NCBI RefSeq assembly: GCF_024160145.1
Contig: NZ_JAMYWQ010000044.1
Coordinates: 1 to 38,119 of the forward strand
Reading direction: 5' to 3'
Source: Serratia nevei
Lineage (GTDB): Bacteria > Pseudomonadota > Gammaproteobacteria > Enterobacterales > Enterobacteriaceae
Length of the DNA stretch: 38,119 nt
The position numbers and the translations under genes are program-made. The notes beneath the pieces are model-generated. The model was given only the letters and a program-made list of their open reading frames with translations, ran no database searches and was not told the origin of the DNA. Shown piece by piece: positions 28,535 through 36,579 of this stretch (positions are counted from its first letter, which is position 1; each line of letters opens with the position of its first letter).

Positions 28535-29295
28535 AAATTACCCTGTTGCAGCAACCGCTGGTCTGGCGCGACGGCCCCGCCAACCTGGCGGCTTTCGATG
28601 CGTTGCTGGCGCCGATCGTCGGCCGCGATCTCATCGTCTTGCCGGAGATGTTCACCACCGGTTTCGCCATGGATGCCGGCGAGAGCGCCCTGCCTGAACA
28701 GCAGGTGATCGACTGGCTGCACGGCTGGGCGCTGAAAAGCCACGCGTTAATCGGCGGCAGCGTGGCGCTGAAAACTGACGAGGGGGCAGTCAACCGCTTC
28801 CTGCTGGTCGAGCCGGGCGGCCAGGTGCACGCCTATGACAAACGCCACCTGTTCCGCATGGCCGGCGAACACCTGCACTACCAGGCCGGCAACCGGCGTG
28901 AGATCTTCGAATGGCGCGGCTGGCGCATCCTGCCGCAGATCTGCTACGACCTGCGTTTCCCGGTCTGGGCGCGCTATCAGCAGGATTACGATCTGGCGCT
29001 GTACGTCGCCAACTGGCCGGCGCCGCGCAGCAACCATTGGCAAACGCTGCTGGCGGCGCGGGCGATTGAAAATCAGGTGTACGTGGCGGGCTGCAACCGG
29101 GTGGGCGAAGATCCCAACGGCCTGAGCTACAGCGGAGACAGCCTGATCATCAGCCCTCAGGGCGAGATCCTAGCGGATGCGCAGCCCGGCGCGGCCACGC
29201 GGCTGGACGCCGAGCTGTCGCTGGAAACCCTGCAGAGTTACCGCAGCGCCTTCCCGGCCTGGCGCGACGCCGACAGCTTTCTGCGTCTGGACTGA
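28522..29295 (+). CDS. yafV: Omega-amidase YafV (nitrilase family)
   Basis: A 257-residue carbon-nitrogen hydrolase matching E. coli YafV. The triad is E42 (LPEMF), K107 (YDKRHLF) and C141 (QICYDLRFP). Omega-amidases hydrolyse the 2-oxoglutaramate left when glutamine donates its amino group, making transamination irreversible. Overlap with ybdL by 13 bases supports this metabolic pairing, as with MtnU in Bacillus. Confidence 0.92.
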   Translation: MSTLKITLLQQPLVWRDGPANLAAFDALLAPIVGRDLIVLPEMFTTGFAMDAGESALPEQQVIDWLHGWALKSHALIGGSVALKTDEGAVNRFLLVEPGGQVHAYDKRHLFRMAGEHLHYQAGNRREIFEWRGWRILPQICYDLRFPVWARYQQDYDLALYVANWPAPRSNHWQTLLAARAIENQVYVAGCNRVGEDPNGLSYSGDSLIISPQGEILADAQPGAATRLDAELSLETLQSYRSAFPAWRDADSFLRLD

Positions 29296-29334
29296 ATGCC
29301 CGGCCCCCTAGCCGATAACGCAAGGAGAAGTGAT

Positions 29335-29970
29335 ATGGATATGACGACGCTCTTGCTCTATATCGTGGCCGTCGCGGCGGTCACCATCACACCGGGCCCA
29401 ACCATGCTGTTGGCGCTCAATAACGGCGCCACCAAAGGCAAACGCGTCGCCGCCTGTGGGATTGCAGGCGCGGCGCTGTCCGACCTGCTGTTGATCGGCG
29501 CCGTCGGCTGCGGCCTGGGGGCAATATTGCAAGCTTCCGAACAGCTTTTCACGCTGGTCAAATGGGCCGGCGCCGTTTATTTGTTCTATCTCGCCTGCCA
29601 ACTGTGGCGCGCGCCGCTTGGTGCCCCGCAGGCGGCGCAGGACTCCATGTCCGGCGCCCGCAACGGCCACGCTGCGTTTATGCGCTCGCTGCTGGTCGCA
29701 CTCTTCAATCCCAAGGGGCTGCTGTTCTTTTCCGCCTTTCTGCCACAGTTCATTCGGCCAGAGGGCGACGTGGCACTGCAATACGTCATTCTCGCTCTGG
29801 TGACGGCCCTGATCGATATTGCCCTGATGAGTCTCTATGCGCTTGGCGGCCATCATGCCATGCGTATCTTGTCCGGGCGCGCTCTGCGCTGGCTGAACCG
29901 TACCTGCGCCGGGCTGCTGGCCGGATTGGCCGTCGCCCTGAGCCTCTATCGCCGTAACGCCTCGTCTTAG
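29335..29970 (+). CDS. LysE/RhtB family amino acid exporter
   Basis: A 211-residue inner-membrane protein with about six hydrophobic segments. ITPGPTMLLALNNGATKGKR near residues 19-38 and FNPKGLLFFSAFLPQFI in the middle are family hallmarks; substrate cannot be told. ATG 29335 is chosen because AAGGAG (29322-29327) lies seven bases upstream; an open frame begins at 29296 directly at the yafV stop but without such a site. It follows yafV by 39 bases and may be cotranscribed, so a role in exporting methionine-related amino acids is possible but unproven. Confidence 0.9.
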   Translation: MDMTTLLLYIVAVAAVTITPGPTMLLALNNGATKGKRVAACGIAGAALSDLLLIGAVGCGLGAILQASEQLFTLVKWAGAVYLFYLACQLWRAPLGAPQAAQDSMSGARNGHAAFMRSLLVALFNPKGLLFFSAFLPQFIRPEGDVALQYVILALVTALIDIALMSLYALGGHHAMRILSGRALRWLNRTCAGLLAGLAVALSLYRRNASS

Positions 29971-30032
29971 GGATGCTGCCCTGCCAGCAGGCTACCCCCA
30001 GCCGGCGTCAATGCCGGAAAAGGGCGGCGCGT

Positions 30033-30911
30033 TCAGCACCAATAGGCCATGAAGTTGACAGTAGCGCGATCCAGATCGCGTTCGCCAATCAGGTAACGCC
30101 GCAGCGTTTTCACCGTGGAAGACTCGGCCGCCACCCAGGCATAAAAAGCGCTGTTACCGGCCGCCCGTTCCCACAGCACCTCATCGCTCAGGCTGCTTTC
30201 CGCCAGGGACTGTGCTTGGGCGCACGCGGCAGCGGGGATATCCACCCGCTGGCGCACCGCTTCCACCAGCAGCGTGCCGTGCGCCAATTGGCGGCCCACG
30301 TCGCGCGGCAGCCAGTAAACCTCGGCAAACGGGAAGCGGGCCAAATCCAGGCAATCTCCCGCCACCGGCACCTCGAAGAACGCCTGCACCCGCGGCGGAT
30401 TGGCCTGCTGCGCCAGCTGCTCCAGAATGCCCATCGCCGCCGGCACCGCCGTCTCATCGGCGATCAACAGCGCCTGCCGCAACTGCGCCGGCGGCGCCCA
30501 TTCGTAGCCGCCGCTGTCGCCGTCGAAGTCAGCGTTGGGGGCGACCGTCTGAAGGGCGTCGCCCGGCTCGGCGTGGGTCGCCCAGGCGGAGGCCGGGCCG
30601 TTTACGCCATGCAGCACGAATTCGACGTCCATCTGATGCTGCTCGCGGCGCAGCGCACGCAGCGTATAGGTGCGCATCACCGGACGCTGCTCTTTGGGGA
30701 GCGCCATGTAATCGCCGTACCAGTCCGGGCCGTTGACCAGCTGCGGGATCGTGCCGTCCGCCGCCGGGAACAACAGTTTGATGCGCTGATCCGGCGCTTC
30801 CAGCTTCATCCGATGAATATCCGCACCTTCAAACACGCAGCGCACCAGCGAAGGTGAAATCAGCGTTTTGCTTTTCAAGGTGATATCAAAAATTCTGTAG
30901 CTGGCGGACAT
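30033..30911 (-). CDS. Siderophore-interacting protein (ferric-siderophore reductase)
   Basis: A 293-residue cytoplasmic flavoprotein of the SIP/ViuB/YqjH family, which releases iron from imported siderophores by reduction. FAD-binding motif RTYTLR starts at R80; GPASAWATHAEPGD follows; the NAD(P)-binding half has ADETAVPAAMGILEQL; and the C-terminal SSTVKTLRRYLIGERDL is diagnostic. It is divergent from the iutA-type receptor. LysE ends 62 bases from its stop with no clear terminator between. Confidence 0.92.
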   Translation of the reverse strand: MSASYRIFDITLKSKTLISPSLVRCVFEGADIHRMKLEAPDQRIKLLFPAADGTIPQLVNGPDWYGDYMALPKEQRPVMRTYTLRALRREQHQMDVEFVLHGVNGPASAWATHAEPGDALQTVAPNADFDGDSGGYEWAPPAQLRQALLIADETAVPAAMGILEQLAQQANPPRVQAFFEVPVAGDCLDLARFPFAEVYWLPRDVGRQLAHGTLLVEAVRQRVDIPAAACAQAQSLAESSLSDEVLWERAAGNSAFYAWVAAESSTVKTLRRYLIGERDLDRATVNFMAYWC

Positions 30912-31084
30912 GTTCTCGATTCTCCGGCAACGGTTGTCGCTTGTACCTATGGCCGATCGGCTACCGTTTGACGGCGTGGAGTGCGCGATCGTGCTGCGGG
31001 TAAAATGTTAATAAAACTAATTAATTACGTTAATGTATCGCAAAAAATCATATCATGATTTTATTGATAACAAGAAACGTTATT

Positions 31085-31102
31085 GATAAAAGACTCATTC
31101 TC
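31085..31102. promoter_or_regulatory. Possible Fur box upstream of the aerobactin receptor
   Basis: GATAAAAGACTCATTCTC, read on the minus strand as GAGAATGAGTCTTTTATC, resembles the Fur consensus GATAATGATAATCATTATC in both outer parts but needs a one-base spacing change. The surrounding 230-bp divergent region is strongly AT-rich. Weak assignment. Confidence 0.4.
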
Positions 31103-31141
31103 AAAAAATAACGTAATAACAATATCACCTGGGAAATAACG

Positions 31142-33382
31142 ATGAAACGCAAACACCTTTGGGTATTGAACCCTTGTCTGCTGGCGATGCTTGCGCCAGC
31201 CGCCTGGGCAGAAGATCAGAAAGCCGGCGCCGAAGAGCAGATGGTGATCTCCGCCAGCCGCTCGCACCGCAGCGCGGCCGAAATGGCGCAGACCACCTGG
31301 ATCATTGAAAGCCAGGAGATCGAGCAGCAGGTTCAGGGTGGCAAAGAGATCAAGGACATGTTGGCGCAGCTGATCCCCGGCATGGACGTCAGCGGCCAAG
31401 GCCGCACCAACTATGGCATGAATATGCGCGGCCGTTCGATGATGGTGATGATCGACGGCGTACGCCTGAATTCATCGCGCAGCGACAGCCGCCAATTGGA
31501 TTCGATCGATCCGTTCAATATCGATCATATTGAGGTGATTTCCGGCGCAACCTCGCTGTACGGCGGCGGCAGCACCGGCGGCCTGATCAACATCGTCACC
31601 AAAAAGGGGCAACGGGAACAGCAGGTCGAATTACAGATCGGCGGCAAAACCGGCTTTGGCGGCCATAACGATCGCGACGAGAACGTGGCAGCGGCGGTCA
31701 GCGGCGGCAACGACAACACCTCGGGGCGTCTGTCCGTTTCTTATCAGCGCTATGGCGGCTGGTACGACGGCAAAGGCAACGAGGTGCTGATCGACAATAC
31801 CCAAACCGGCCTGCAGTATTCCGATCGCCTTGACGTGATGGGCACCGGCACCCTCAACATCGACGAACACCAACAGCTGCAGCTGACCACCCAGTACTAC
31901 AAAAGCCAATCCGACGGCGACCACGGCCTGTTCCTGGGGGAAAACTTCGCGGCGGTAACCGGCAACGCCAAGGCATACAACAGCGGCAACTTAAACTCCG
32001 ACCGCCTCCCCGGCACCGAGCGCCATCTGATCAACCTGCAGTATTCCAACACCGATTTCCTCGGCCAGGATCTGGTGGCGCAGGTCTATTATCGTGACGA
32101 AACCTTGACCTTCTACCCGTTCCCGACGCTGGCGGGCAAAGCGCCGCACTATTACGTCGGCAGCATTGGCGCTTCGCAGCAGAAAACCGATTTCTACGGC
32201 GGCAAACTGACGTTAAACAGCAAGCCTGTCGATGCGCTGACGCTGACTTACGGCATTGACGCCGAGCATGAAAGCTTCAACGCCAACCAGCAGTTCTTCA
32301 ACCTGGCGAAGGCGCAACAGTCCGGCGGCATGACGCTGGAGAACGCCTACAATACCGGCCGCTACCCAAGCTATACCACCAGCAACCTGGCGTCGTTCCT
32401 GCAGGCCAGCTACGACATCAACCCGATTTTCACCCTGAGCGGCGGCGTGCGTTACCAGTACACCGAAAACAAGATTGACGACTTCGTCGGCTATAGCCAG
32501 CAACAGGCGATCGCCACCGGTGCCGCGACTTCTGCCGACGCGATACCGGGAGGGAAAACCGACTACAACAACGCGCTGTTCAACGCCGGCCTGCTGGCGC
32601 ACCTGACCGATCGCCAGCAAACCTGGTTCAACTTCTCTCAGGGCTTCGAGATCCCGGATCCGGGCAAGTATTACGGCAACGGCACCTACGCGTTGAACGG
32701 CGGCCATTACCGGCTGCTGAAGAGCGTCAACGTCGGCGATTCCAAGCTGGAAGGCATCAAGGTCAATGCCTACGAGCTGGGTTGGCGCTATACCGGCGAT
32801 AATCTGCGCACGCAAATTGCCGCCTACTACTCGCTGTCCGACAAGAGTATTGCCATCAACAAAACCGACATGACCATCAACGTCAATGCGGATAAGCGCC
32901 GCATCTATGGGGTAGAAGGCGCGGTGGATTACTTCTTTGCAGACAGCGACTGGAGCGCCGGCACCAACTTCAACGTTATCCGTTCCGAAACTAAGGTCAA
33001 CGGCGAATGGAAGAAACTGGTGGTGGATACCGCCAGCCCATCGAAAGTCACCGCCTATGTCGGCTGGGCGCCGGGCGACTGGACTCTGCGTTTACAGTCG
33101 CAGCAAACCTTCGACGTGTCGGACGACGGCGATTACACCAAGGCCAACTCCACCCAGGGCCGCAAGATCGATGGCTACAACACCCTCGACTTCCTCGGCA
33201 GCTATACCCTGCCGGTAGGGAAAATCAGCTTCAGCGTGGAAAACCTGCTGGACAAGGAATACACCACCGTTTGGGGCCAACGCGCGCCGATCCTGTACAG
33301 CCCGACCTACGGCTCGCCTGAGCTGTACAGTTATAAAGGCCGCGGACGCACCTTCGGCTTGAACTACTCGGTGTTGTTCTGA
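31142..33382 (+). CDS. iutA: TonB-dependent ferric aerobactin receptor, IutA-type
   Basis: A 746-residue outer-membrane receptor. Signal peptide 1-23 (cleaved after AWA), TonB-box region EEQMVISA at 31-38, plug domain with NYGMNMRGR, DGVRLNSSRSDSRQLDSIDPFNIDHIEVISGATSLYGGG, then the 22-strand barrel ending in the terminal aromatic F of YSVLF. Long stretches match E. coli IutA, e.g. TQTGLQYSDRLD and GGVRYQYTENKIDDF. No iucABCD genes are in the window. Paired with a ferric-siderophore reductase. The exact ligand (aerobactin or another hydroxamate) is inferred. Confidence 0.9.
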   Translation: MKRKHLWVLNPCLLAMLAPAAWAEDQKAGAEEQMVISASRSHRSAAEMAQTTWIIESQEIEQQVQGGKEIKDMLAQLIPGMDVSGQGRTNYGMNMRGRSMMVMIDGVRLNSSRSDSRQLDSIDPFNIDHIEVISGATSLYGGGSTGGLINIVTKKGQREQQVELQIGGKTGFGGHNDRDENVAAAVSGGNDNTSGRLSVSYQRYGGWYDGKGNEVLIDNTQTGLQYSDRLDVMGTGTLNIDEHQQLQLTTQYYKSQSDGDHGLFLGENFAAVTGNAKAYNSGNLNSDRLPGTERHLINLQYSNTDFLGQDLVAQVYYRDETLTFYPFPTLAGKAPHYYVGSIGASQQKTDFYGGKLTLNSKPVDALTLTYGIDAEHESFNANQQFFNLAKAQQSGGMTLENAYNTGRYPSYTTSNLASFLQASYDINPIFTLSGGVRYQYTENKIDDFVGYSQQQAIATGAATSADAIPGGKTDYNNALFNAGLLAHLTDRQQTWFNFSQGFEIPDPGKYYGNGTYALNGGHYRLLKSVNVGDSKLEGIKVNAYELGWRYTGDNLRTQIAAYYSLSDKSIAINKTDMTINVNADKRRIYGVEGAVDYFFADSDWSAGTNFNVIRSETKVNGEWKKLVVDTASPSKVTAYVGWAPGDWTLRLQSQQTFDVSDDGDYTKANSTQGRKIDGYNTLDFLGSYTLPVGKISFSVENLLDKEYTTVWGQRAPILYSPTYGSPELYSYKGRGRTFGLNYSVLF

Positions 33383-33388
33383 GGATAA

Positions 33389-33414
33389 GGGGCCGGTCTG
33401 CCGGCCCCGTTTAT
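33389..33414 (+). terminator. Intrinsic terminator of iutA
   Basis: GGGGCCGG (33389-33396) and CCGGCCCC (33401-33408) with loop TCTG, followed by GTTTAT, six bases after the stop. The T tract is short but the stem is strong. Confidence 0.8.
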
Positions 33415-33450
33415 TGGGCCGCACCGTTTTTCAGAGAGCAGAAACGACGA

Positions 33451-33478
33451 AGCCCTGAGTTATCGCTAACTCAGGGCT
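33451..33478 (-). terminator. Hairpin terminator after tRNA-Asp
   Basis: Twelve-base arms AGCCCTGAGTTA and TAACTCAGGGCT with loop TCGC lie ten bases beyond the tRNA 3' end. On the minus strand it is followed by TCGTCGTTTC, an imperfect T tract. Confidence 0.75.
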
Positions 33479-33487
33479 TCTGAATAG

Positions 33488-33564
33488 TGGCGGAACGGAC
33501 GGGGCTCGAACCCGCGACCCCCTGCGTGACAGGCAGGTATTCTAACCAACTGAACTACCGCTCC
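33488..33564 (-). tRNA. aspV: tRNA-Asp (GTC anticodon)
   Basis: 77 nt with encoded CCA (33488-33490). Reading the minus strand: GGAGCGG acceptor, D-arm TTCAGTTGGTTAGAA, anticodon arm CCTGCCTGTCACGCAGG with GTC (33528-33530), T-arm GCGGGTTCGAGCCCCG, and CCGTTCCG closing the acceptor stem. Nearly identical to E. coli tRNA-Asp. It is next to dnaQ, as aspV is in E. coli. Confidence 0.98.
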
Positions 33565-33596
33565 GCGCCATTCCCTCTTGCGGGGGAACGAGGCGC

Positions 33597-33625
33597 ATAT
33601 TACGGACGCCTCTCGGTTCCGTCAA
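33597..33625 (-). promoter_or_regulatory. Strong sigma-70 promoter of tRNA-Asp
   Basis: On the minus strand TTGACG (33620-33625) and TAATAT (33597-33602) are 17 bases apart, followed by GC-rich GCGCCTCG. A GC-rich discriminator is typical of stable-RNA promoters under stringent (ppGpp) control. Confidence 0.85.
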
Positions 33626-33708
33626 CGCCTTTTTCTCACCAAATGAACCGTTTGCACAGTTTTTCAACGAAGGTTCATCCGGTGCGTTTTTTTCATGCAA
33701 AAACGCCG

Positions 33709-34452
33709 TTATTCGGCCGGCGCCCCGCGCCACAGGCAGCTGCCACCCTTCTTCGCCACCAGATCCAGGCGCGCCTCGTGCGCCTGCACTTCTTCGTCGC
33801 TGGCGTAGACCACTTTCATCGCCGTCGCCGGGCGGACGATGCGCTGAATTTCTTGCGCGGTATCGTTTTGCTGGGTATCACCTTCCATCTGGAACGCTAT
33901 CGAGGTCTGACCGCCGGTCATCGCCAGATAGACTTCCGCCAGGATCTCGGCATCGAGCAATGCGCCGTGCAGCGTACGCTTGCTGTTGTCTATCTCATAG
34001 CGGCTGCACAAGGCATCGAGGTTGTTGCGCTTGCCCGGGAACAGGCGGCGCGCCATCAGCAGGCTGTCGGTGATGGTGCAGAAGGTCTCGGTCTTCGGGA
34101 TACCCTGCTGCAACATGCGGAATTCGTGATCCATAAAGCCGATATCGAACGCCGCGTTATGGATCACCAGCTCGCCGCCGCGGATAAAGTCGAGGAATTC
34201 GTCGGCAACCTGATCGAAAGTCGGTTTGTCGGCCAGGAAATCGTCGCTGATACCGTGTACGCCGTAGGCTTCCGGATCCACCAGCCGATCCGGCTTGATG
34301 TAAACGTGGAAATTGCGCCCGGTCAGGCGACGGTTAATCACCTCAACCGCACCGATTTCAATGATGCGGTGCCCTTCGTAGTGCACCCCAAGCTTGTTCA
34401 TACCGGTGGTTTCGGTATCGAGGACAATCTGTCTGGTGGTTGTAGAGATCAT
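33709..34452 (-). CDS. dnaQ: DNA polymerase III epsilon subunit (proofreading exonuclease)
   Basis: 3'-5' exonuclease of the replicative polymerase core. 247 residues. ExoI motif LDTETTG has D12 and E14; [13 protein letters not shown] is ExoII and [14 protein letters not shown] is ExoIII. The Gln-rich linker is followed by the C-terminal segment [18 protein letters not shown], which binds the alpha subunit. Divergent from rnhA with only 72 bases between, so the promoters must be close or overlapping. Confidence 0.98.
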   Translation of the reverse strand: MISTTTRQIVLDTETTGMNKLGVHYEGHRIIEIGAVEVINRRLTGRNFHVYIKPDRLVDPEAYGVHGISDDFLADKPTFDQVADEFLDFIRGGELVIHNAAFDIGFMDHEFRMLQQGIPKTETFCTITDSLLMARRLFPGKRNNLDALCSRYEIDNSKRTLHGALLDAEILAEVYLAMTGGQTSIAFQMEGDTQQNDTAQEIQRIVRPATAMKVVYASDEEVQAHEARLDLVAKKGGSCLWRGAPAE

Positions 34453-34524
34453 ATTGCAGTGCTCACAGCGCTCGTTTATGTCAGACTTGGCTTTTATAAA
34501 ACTGATAGGAAGAGTCTACCAGAG

Positions 34525-34992
34525 ATGCTCAAACAGGTAGAAATTTTCACCGACGGCTCCTGCCTTGGCAACCCCGGCCCCGGTGGCTACGGCGCGATAT
34601 TACGCTATAAGCAGACGGAAAAAACCTTCAGCGAGGGTTTTCGTCTGACCACCAATAACCGCATGGAAATGATGGCGGCGATCGTGGCGCTGGAAGCGCT
34701 GACCGTACCCTGCGCCGTGACGCTCAGCACCGACAGCCAGTATGTGCGCCAGGGCATCACCAGCTGGATCCACAACTGGAAGAAACGCGGCTGGAAAACC
34801 GCCGACAAAAAGCCGGTCAAGAATGTCGATCTGTGGCAGCGATTGGATCTGGCCATTCAGCGCCACGAGGTAAAATGGGAATGGGTCAAGGGCCACGCCG
34901 GCCACCCGGAGAACGAACGTTGTGACGTGTTGGCGCGCGAAGCAGCCGGTAAACCGACGCAGGAAGACGTCGGTTACCAACCGGAAGCCTAA
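34525..34992 (+). CDS. rnhA: Ribonuclease HI
   Basis: Degrades the RNA strand of RNA-DNA hybrids. 155 residues, exactly the E. coli length. [14 protein letters not shown] supplies D10, [13 protein letters not shown] has E48, [11 protein letters not shown] has D70, and the basic handle [18 protein letters not shown] follows. The stop overlaps the yafS stop by a few bases on the opposite strand. Confidence 0.98.
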   Translation: MLKQVEIFTDGSCLGNPGPGGYGAILRYKQTEKTFSEGFRLTTNNRMEMMAAIVALEALTVPCAVTLSTDSQYVRQGITSWIHNWKKRGWKTADKKPVKNVDLWQRLDLAIQRHEVKWEWVKGHAGHPENERCDVLAREAAGKPTQEDVGYQPEA

Positions 34993-35708
34993 GGCAGCTT
35001 GCGGTAACTCTTGGTCGCGCCCACCGCGCGGCTGAGAGACGGTTTTCTCGCCCCCAGCTTCATCGGCGTGGGCGTCAGCGGCAAGGTGCGCTTACGCGCC
35101 ACGATCACGCTCATGCAGCCCAGCGCCGGCAAATGGGTGCAGAGAAATTTGCCCCCTTTGCGGTGCCACGGCAGCACGTGAAAACGCGCCTGGTGAAGCA
35201 CCTCATAATTCAGCAGGCTGAGCCAATCCAGCAACCGCATCTGGGTAAACATGCGGCTGACATAGGGTTGGCGGCGACGCAATCCAGGCGCCAGCTTACC
35301 CAATCCCAGCAGGCTGAACGGATTGAAGCTGCTGATAACCAACCAGCCGTCGTCGATCAACACCCTGTCTACCTCACGCAGCATGCGGTGCGGATCGTCC
35401 GCGTAGGACAGCGTGTGCGCCAACAGGCAGGCATCCACCGATTTGGCGGCAAACGGCAGTTGATAAGCATCGGCGATCACCTGCAACCCCTCTCCCGCCA
35501 ATCCTACGTTGACCTGATGGGAAATCGCGCATTTGTCCGTGGCCAGCTCGGCGCTGAGTGAACCCATCTTCAGCAGATGGAAACCGAACAGCTTCGGCCA
35601 CCAGGGTTGCAACTGCCGCTCGAGCGCTTCACGATAGTACTCCCCCCACGGCAGCTCCGCCCAGGACTGCGGGCCGGTAAGCTTTTGTAGAGTATGGGCT
35701 GGTTTCAT
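34989..35708 (-). CDS. yafS: SAM-dependent methyltransferase YafS
   Basis: A 239-residue class I methyltransferase-like protein (Methyltransf_11 type); substrate unknown. SAM-site motif I is modified ([11 protein letters not shown] rather than a typical GxGxG), [38 protein letters not shown] covers motifs II-III. A basic C-terminal tail ([11 protein letters not shown]) follows. Between rnhA and gloB, the E. coli order; divergent from gloB with 44 bases between. Confidence 0.9.
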   Translation of the reverse strand: MKPAHTLQKLTGPQSWAELPWGEYYREALERQLQPWWPKLFGFHLLKMGSLSAELATDKCAISHQVNVGLAGEGLQVIADAYQLPFAAKSVDACLLAHTLSYADDPHRMLREVDRVLIDDGWLVISSFNPFSLLGLGKLAPGLRRRQPYVSRMFTQMRLLDWLSLLNYEVLHQARFHVLPWHRKGGKFLCTHLPALGCMSVIVARKRTLPLTPTPMKLGARKPSLSRAVGATKSYRKLP

Positions 35709-35752
35709 GATTTATTATCTTCTTTCAAGCCGTTGCCAACGAGAGGTACACC

Positions 35753-36508
35753 ATGAATCTTATCAGCATTCCCGCCTTCCAGGACAATTACATTTGGTTA
35801 TTGGATGACCGGCAGGGGCGCTGCATTATCGTCGATCCGGGTGAGGCACGGCCGGTACTCGAGGCGCTGCAGCGCCTGCAACTGACGCCGAGTGCGATCT
35901 TGTTGACCCACCACCATCACGATCACGTCGGCGGCGTGGCGCAGATAGTGGCGCAGTTTCCAGGCCTTGCGGTTTATGGGCCGCAGGAAACGGCGGACAA
36001 AGGCGCCAATCATATCGTCCGCGACGGCGACACCGTTGAAATCGATGGCCGAGAGTACACGACTATCGCCGTTCCCGGCCATACGTTGGGCCATGTGGCA
36101 TTCTATAGCGCCCCTTATTTGTTCTGCGGCGACACAATTTTCTCCGCCGGCTGCGGCAGGCTGTTTGAAGGCACCGCGAAACAAATGTACGACTCATTTC
36201 AACAACTCGCGCAACTTCCCGATAACACCTTAATTTGCTGCGCGCATGAATATACTCTTTCAAATCTTAAGTTTGCGCGGGCCATTTTGCCGGAAGATCG
36301 AGAGATTGAAACATATCAACAACATGTTGAAGCGTTAAGGGCAAAAGACCAAGCCAGCGTGCCGACTACATTGCAATTAGAGCGCAAAATTAACCTGTTT
36401 TTACGCTGCCATGACACTGATTTACAAAATAAATTAGGCTTTAATTCACCACCCAAAAGCCTTCATTCAGTTTTTTCCGAATTACGCCTGCGGAAAGATA
36501 ACTTCTAA
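35753..36508 (+). CDS. gloB: Hydroxyacylglutathione hydrolase (glyoxalase II)
   Basis: Hydrolyses S-lactoylglutathione to lactate and glutathione, completing methylglyoxal detoxification. 251 residues, metallo-beta-lactamase fold. Zn motif [36 protein letters not shown] and [13 protein letters not shown]; the glutathione-binding C-terminal domain ends RLRKDNF. GAGAGG lies just before the ATG. From about 36180 codon use turns AT-rich (many TTA and CTT leucines), unlike the first half. Confidence 0.96.
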   Translation: MNLISIPAFQDNYIWLLDDRQGRCIIVDPGEARPVLEALQRLQLTPSAILLTHHHHDHVGGVAQIVAQFPGLAVYGPQETADKGANHIVRDGDTVEIDGREYTTIAVPGHTLGHVAFYSAPYLFCGDTIFSAGCGRLFEGTAKQMYDSFQQLAQLPDNTLICCAHEYTLSNLKFARAILPEDREIETYQQHVEALRAKDQASVPTTLQLERKINLFLRCHDTDLQNKLGFNSPPKSLHSVFSELRLRKDNF

Positions 36509-36579
36509 GCTTTTAGTTGTGTTATTTGGCGAAGCAAAGTATTATTGCTCGTCTTTTAAGCAACTACATTGACACACAC

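Noticed and set aside
33487-34524. N-terminal extension of rnhA beginning over tRNA-Asp
   Set aside because: The start peptide ([13 protein letters not shown]) is the well-known artefact of reading antisense through this tRNA; RNase HI is full length from 34525.
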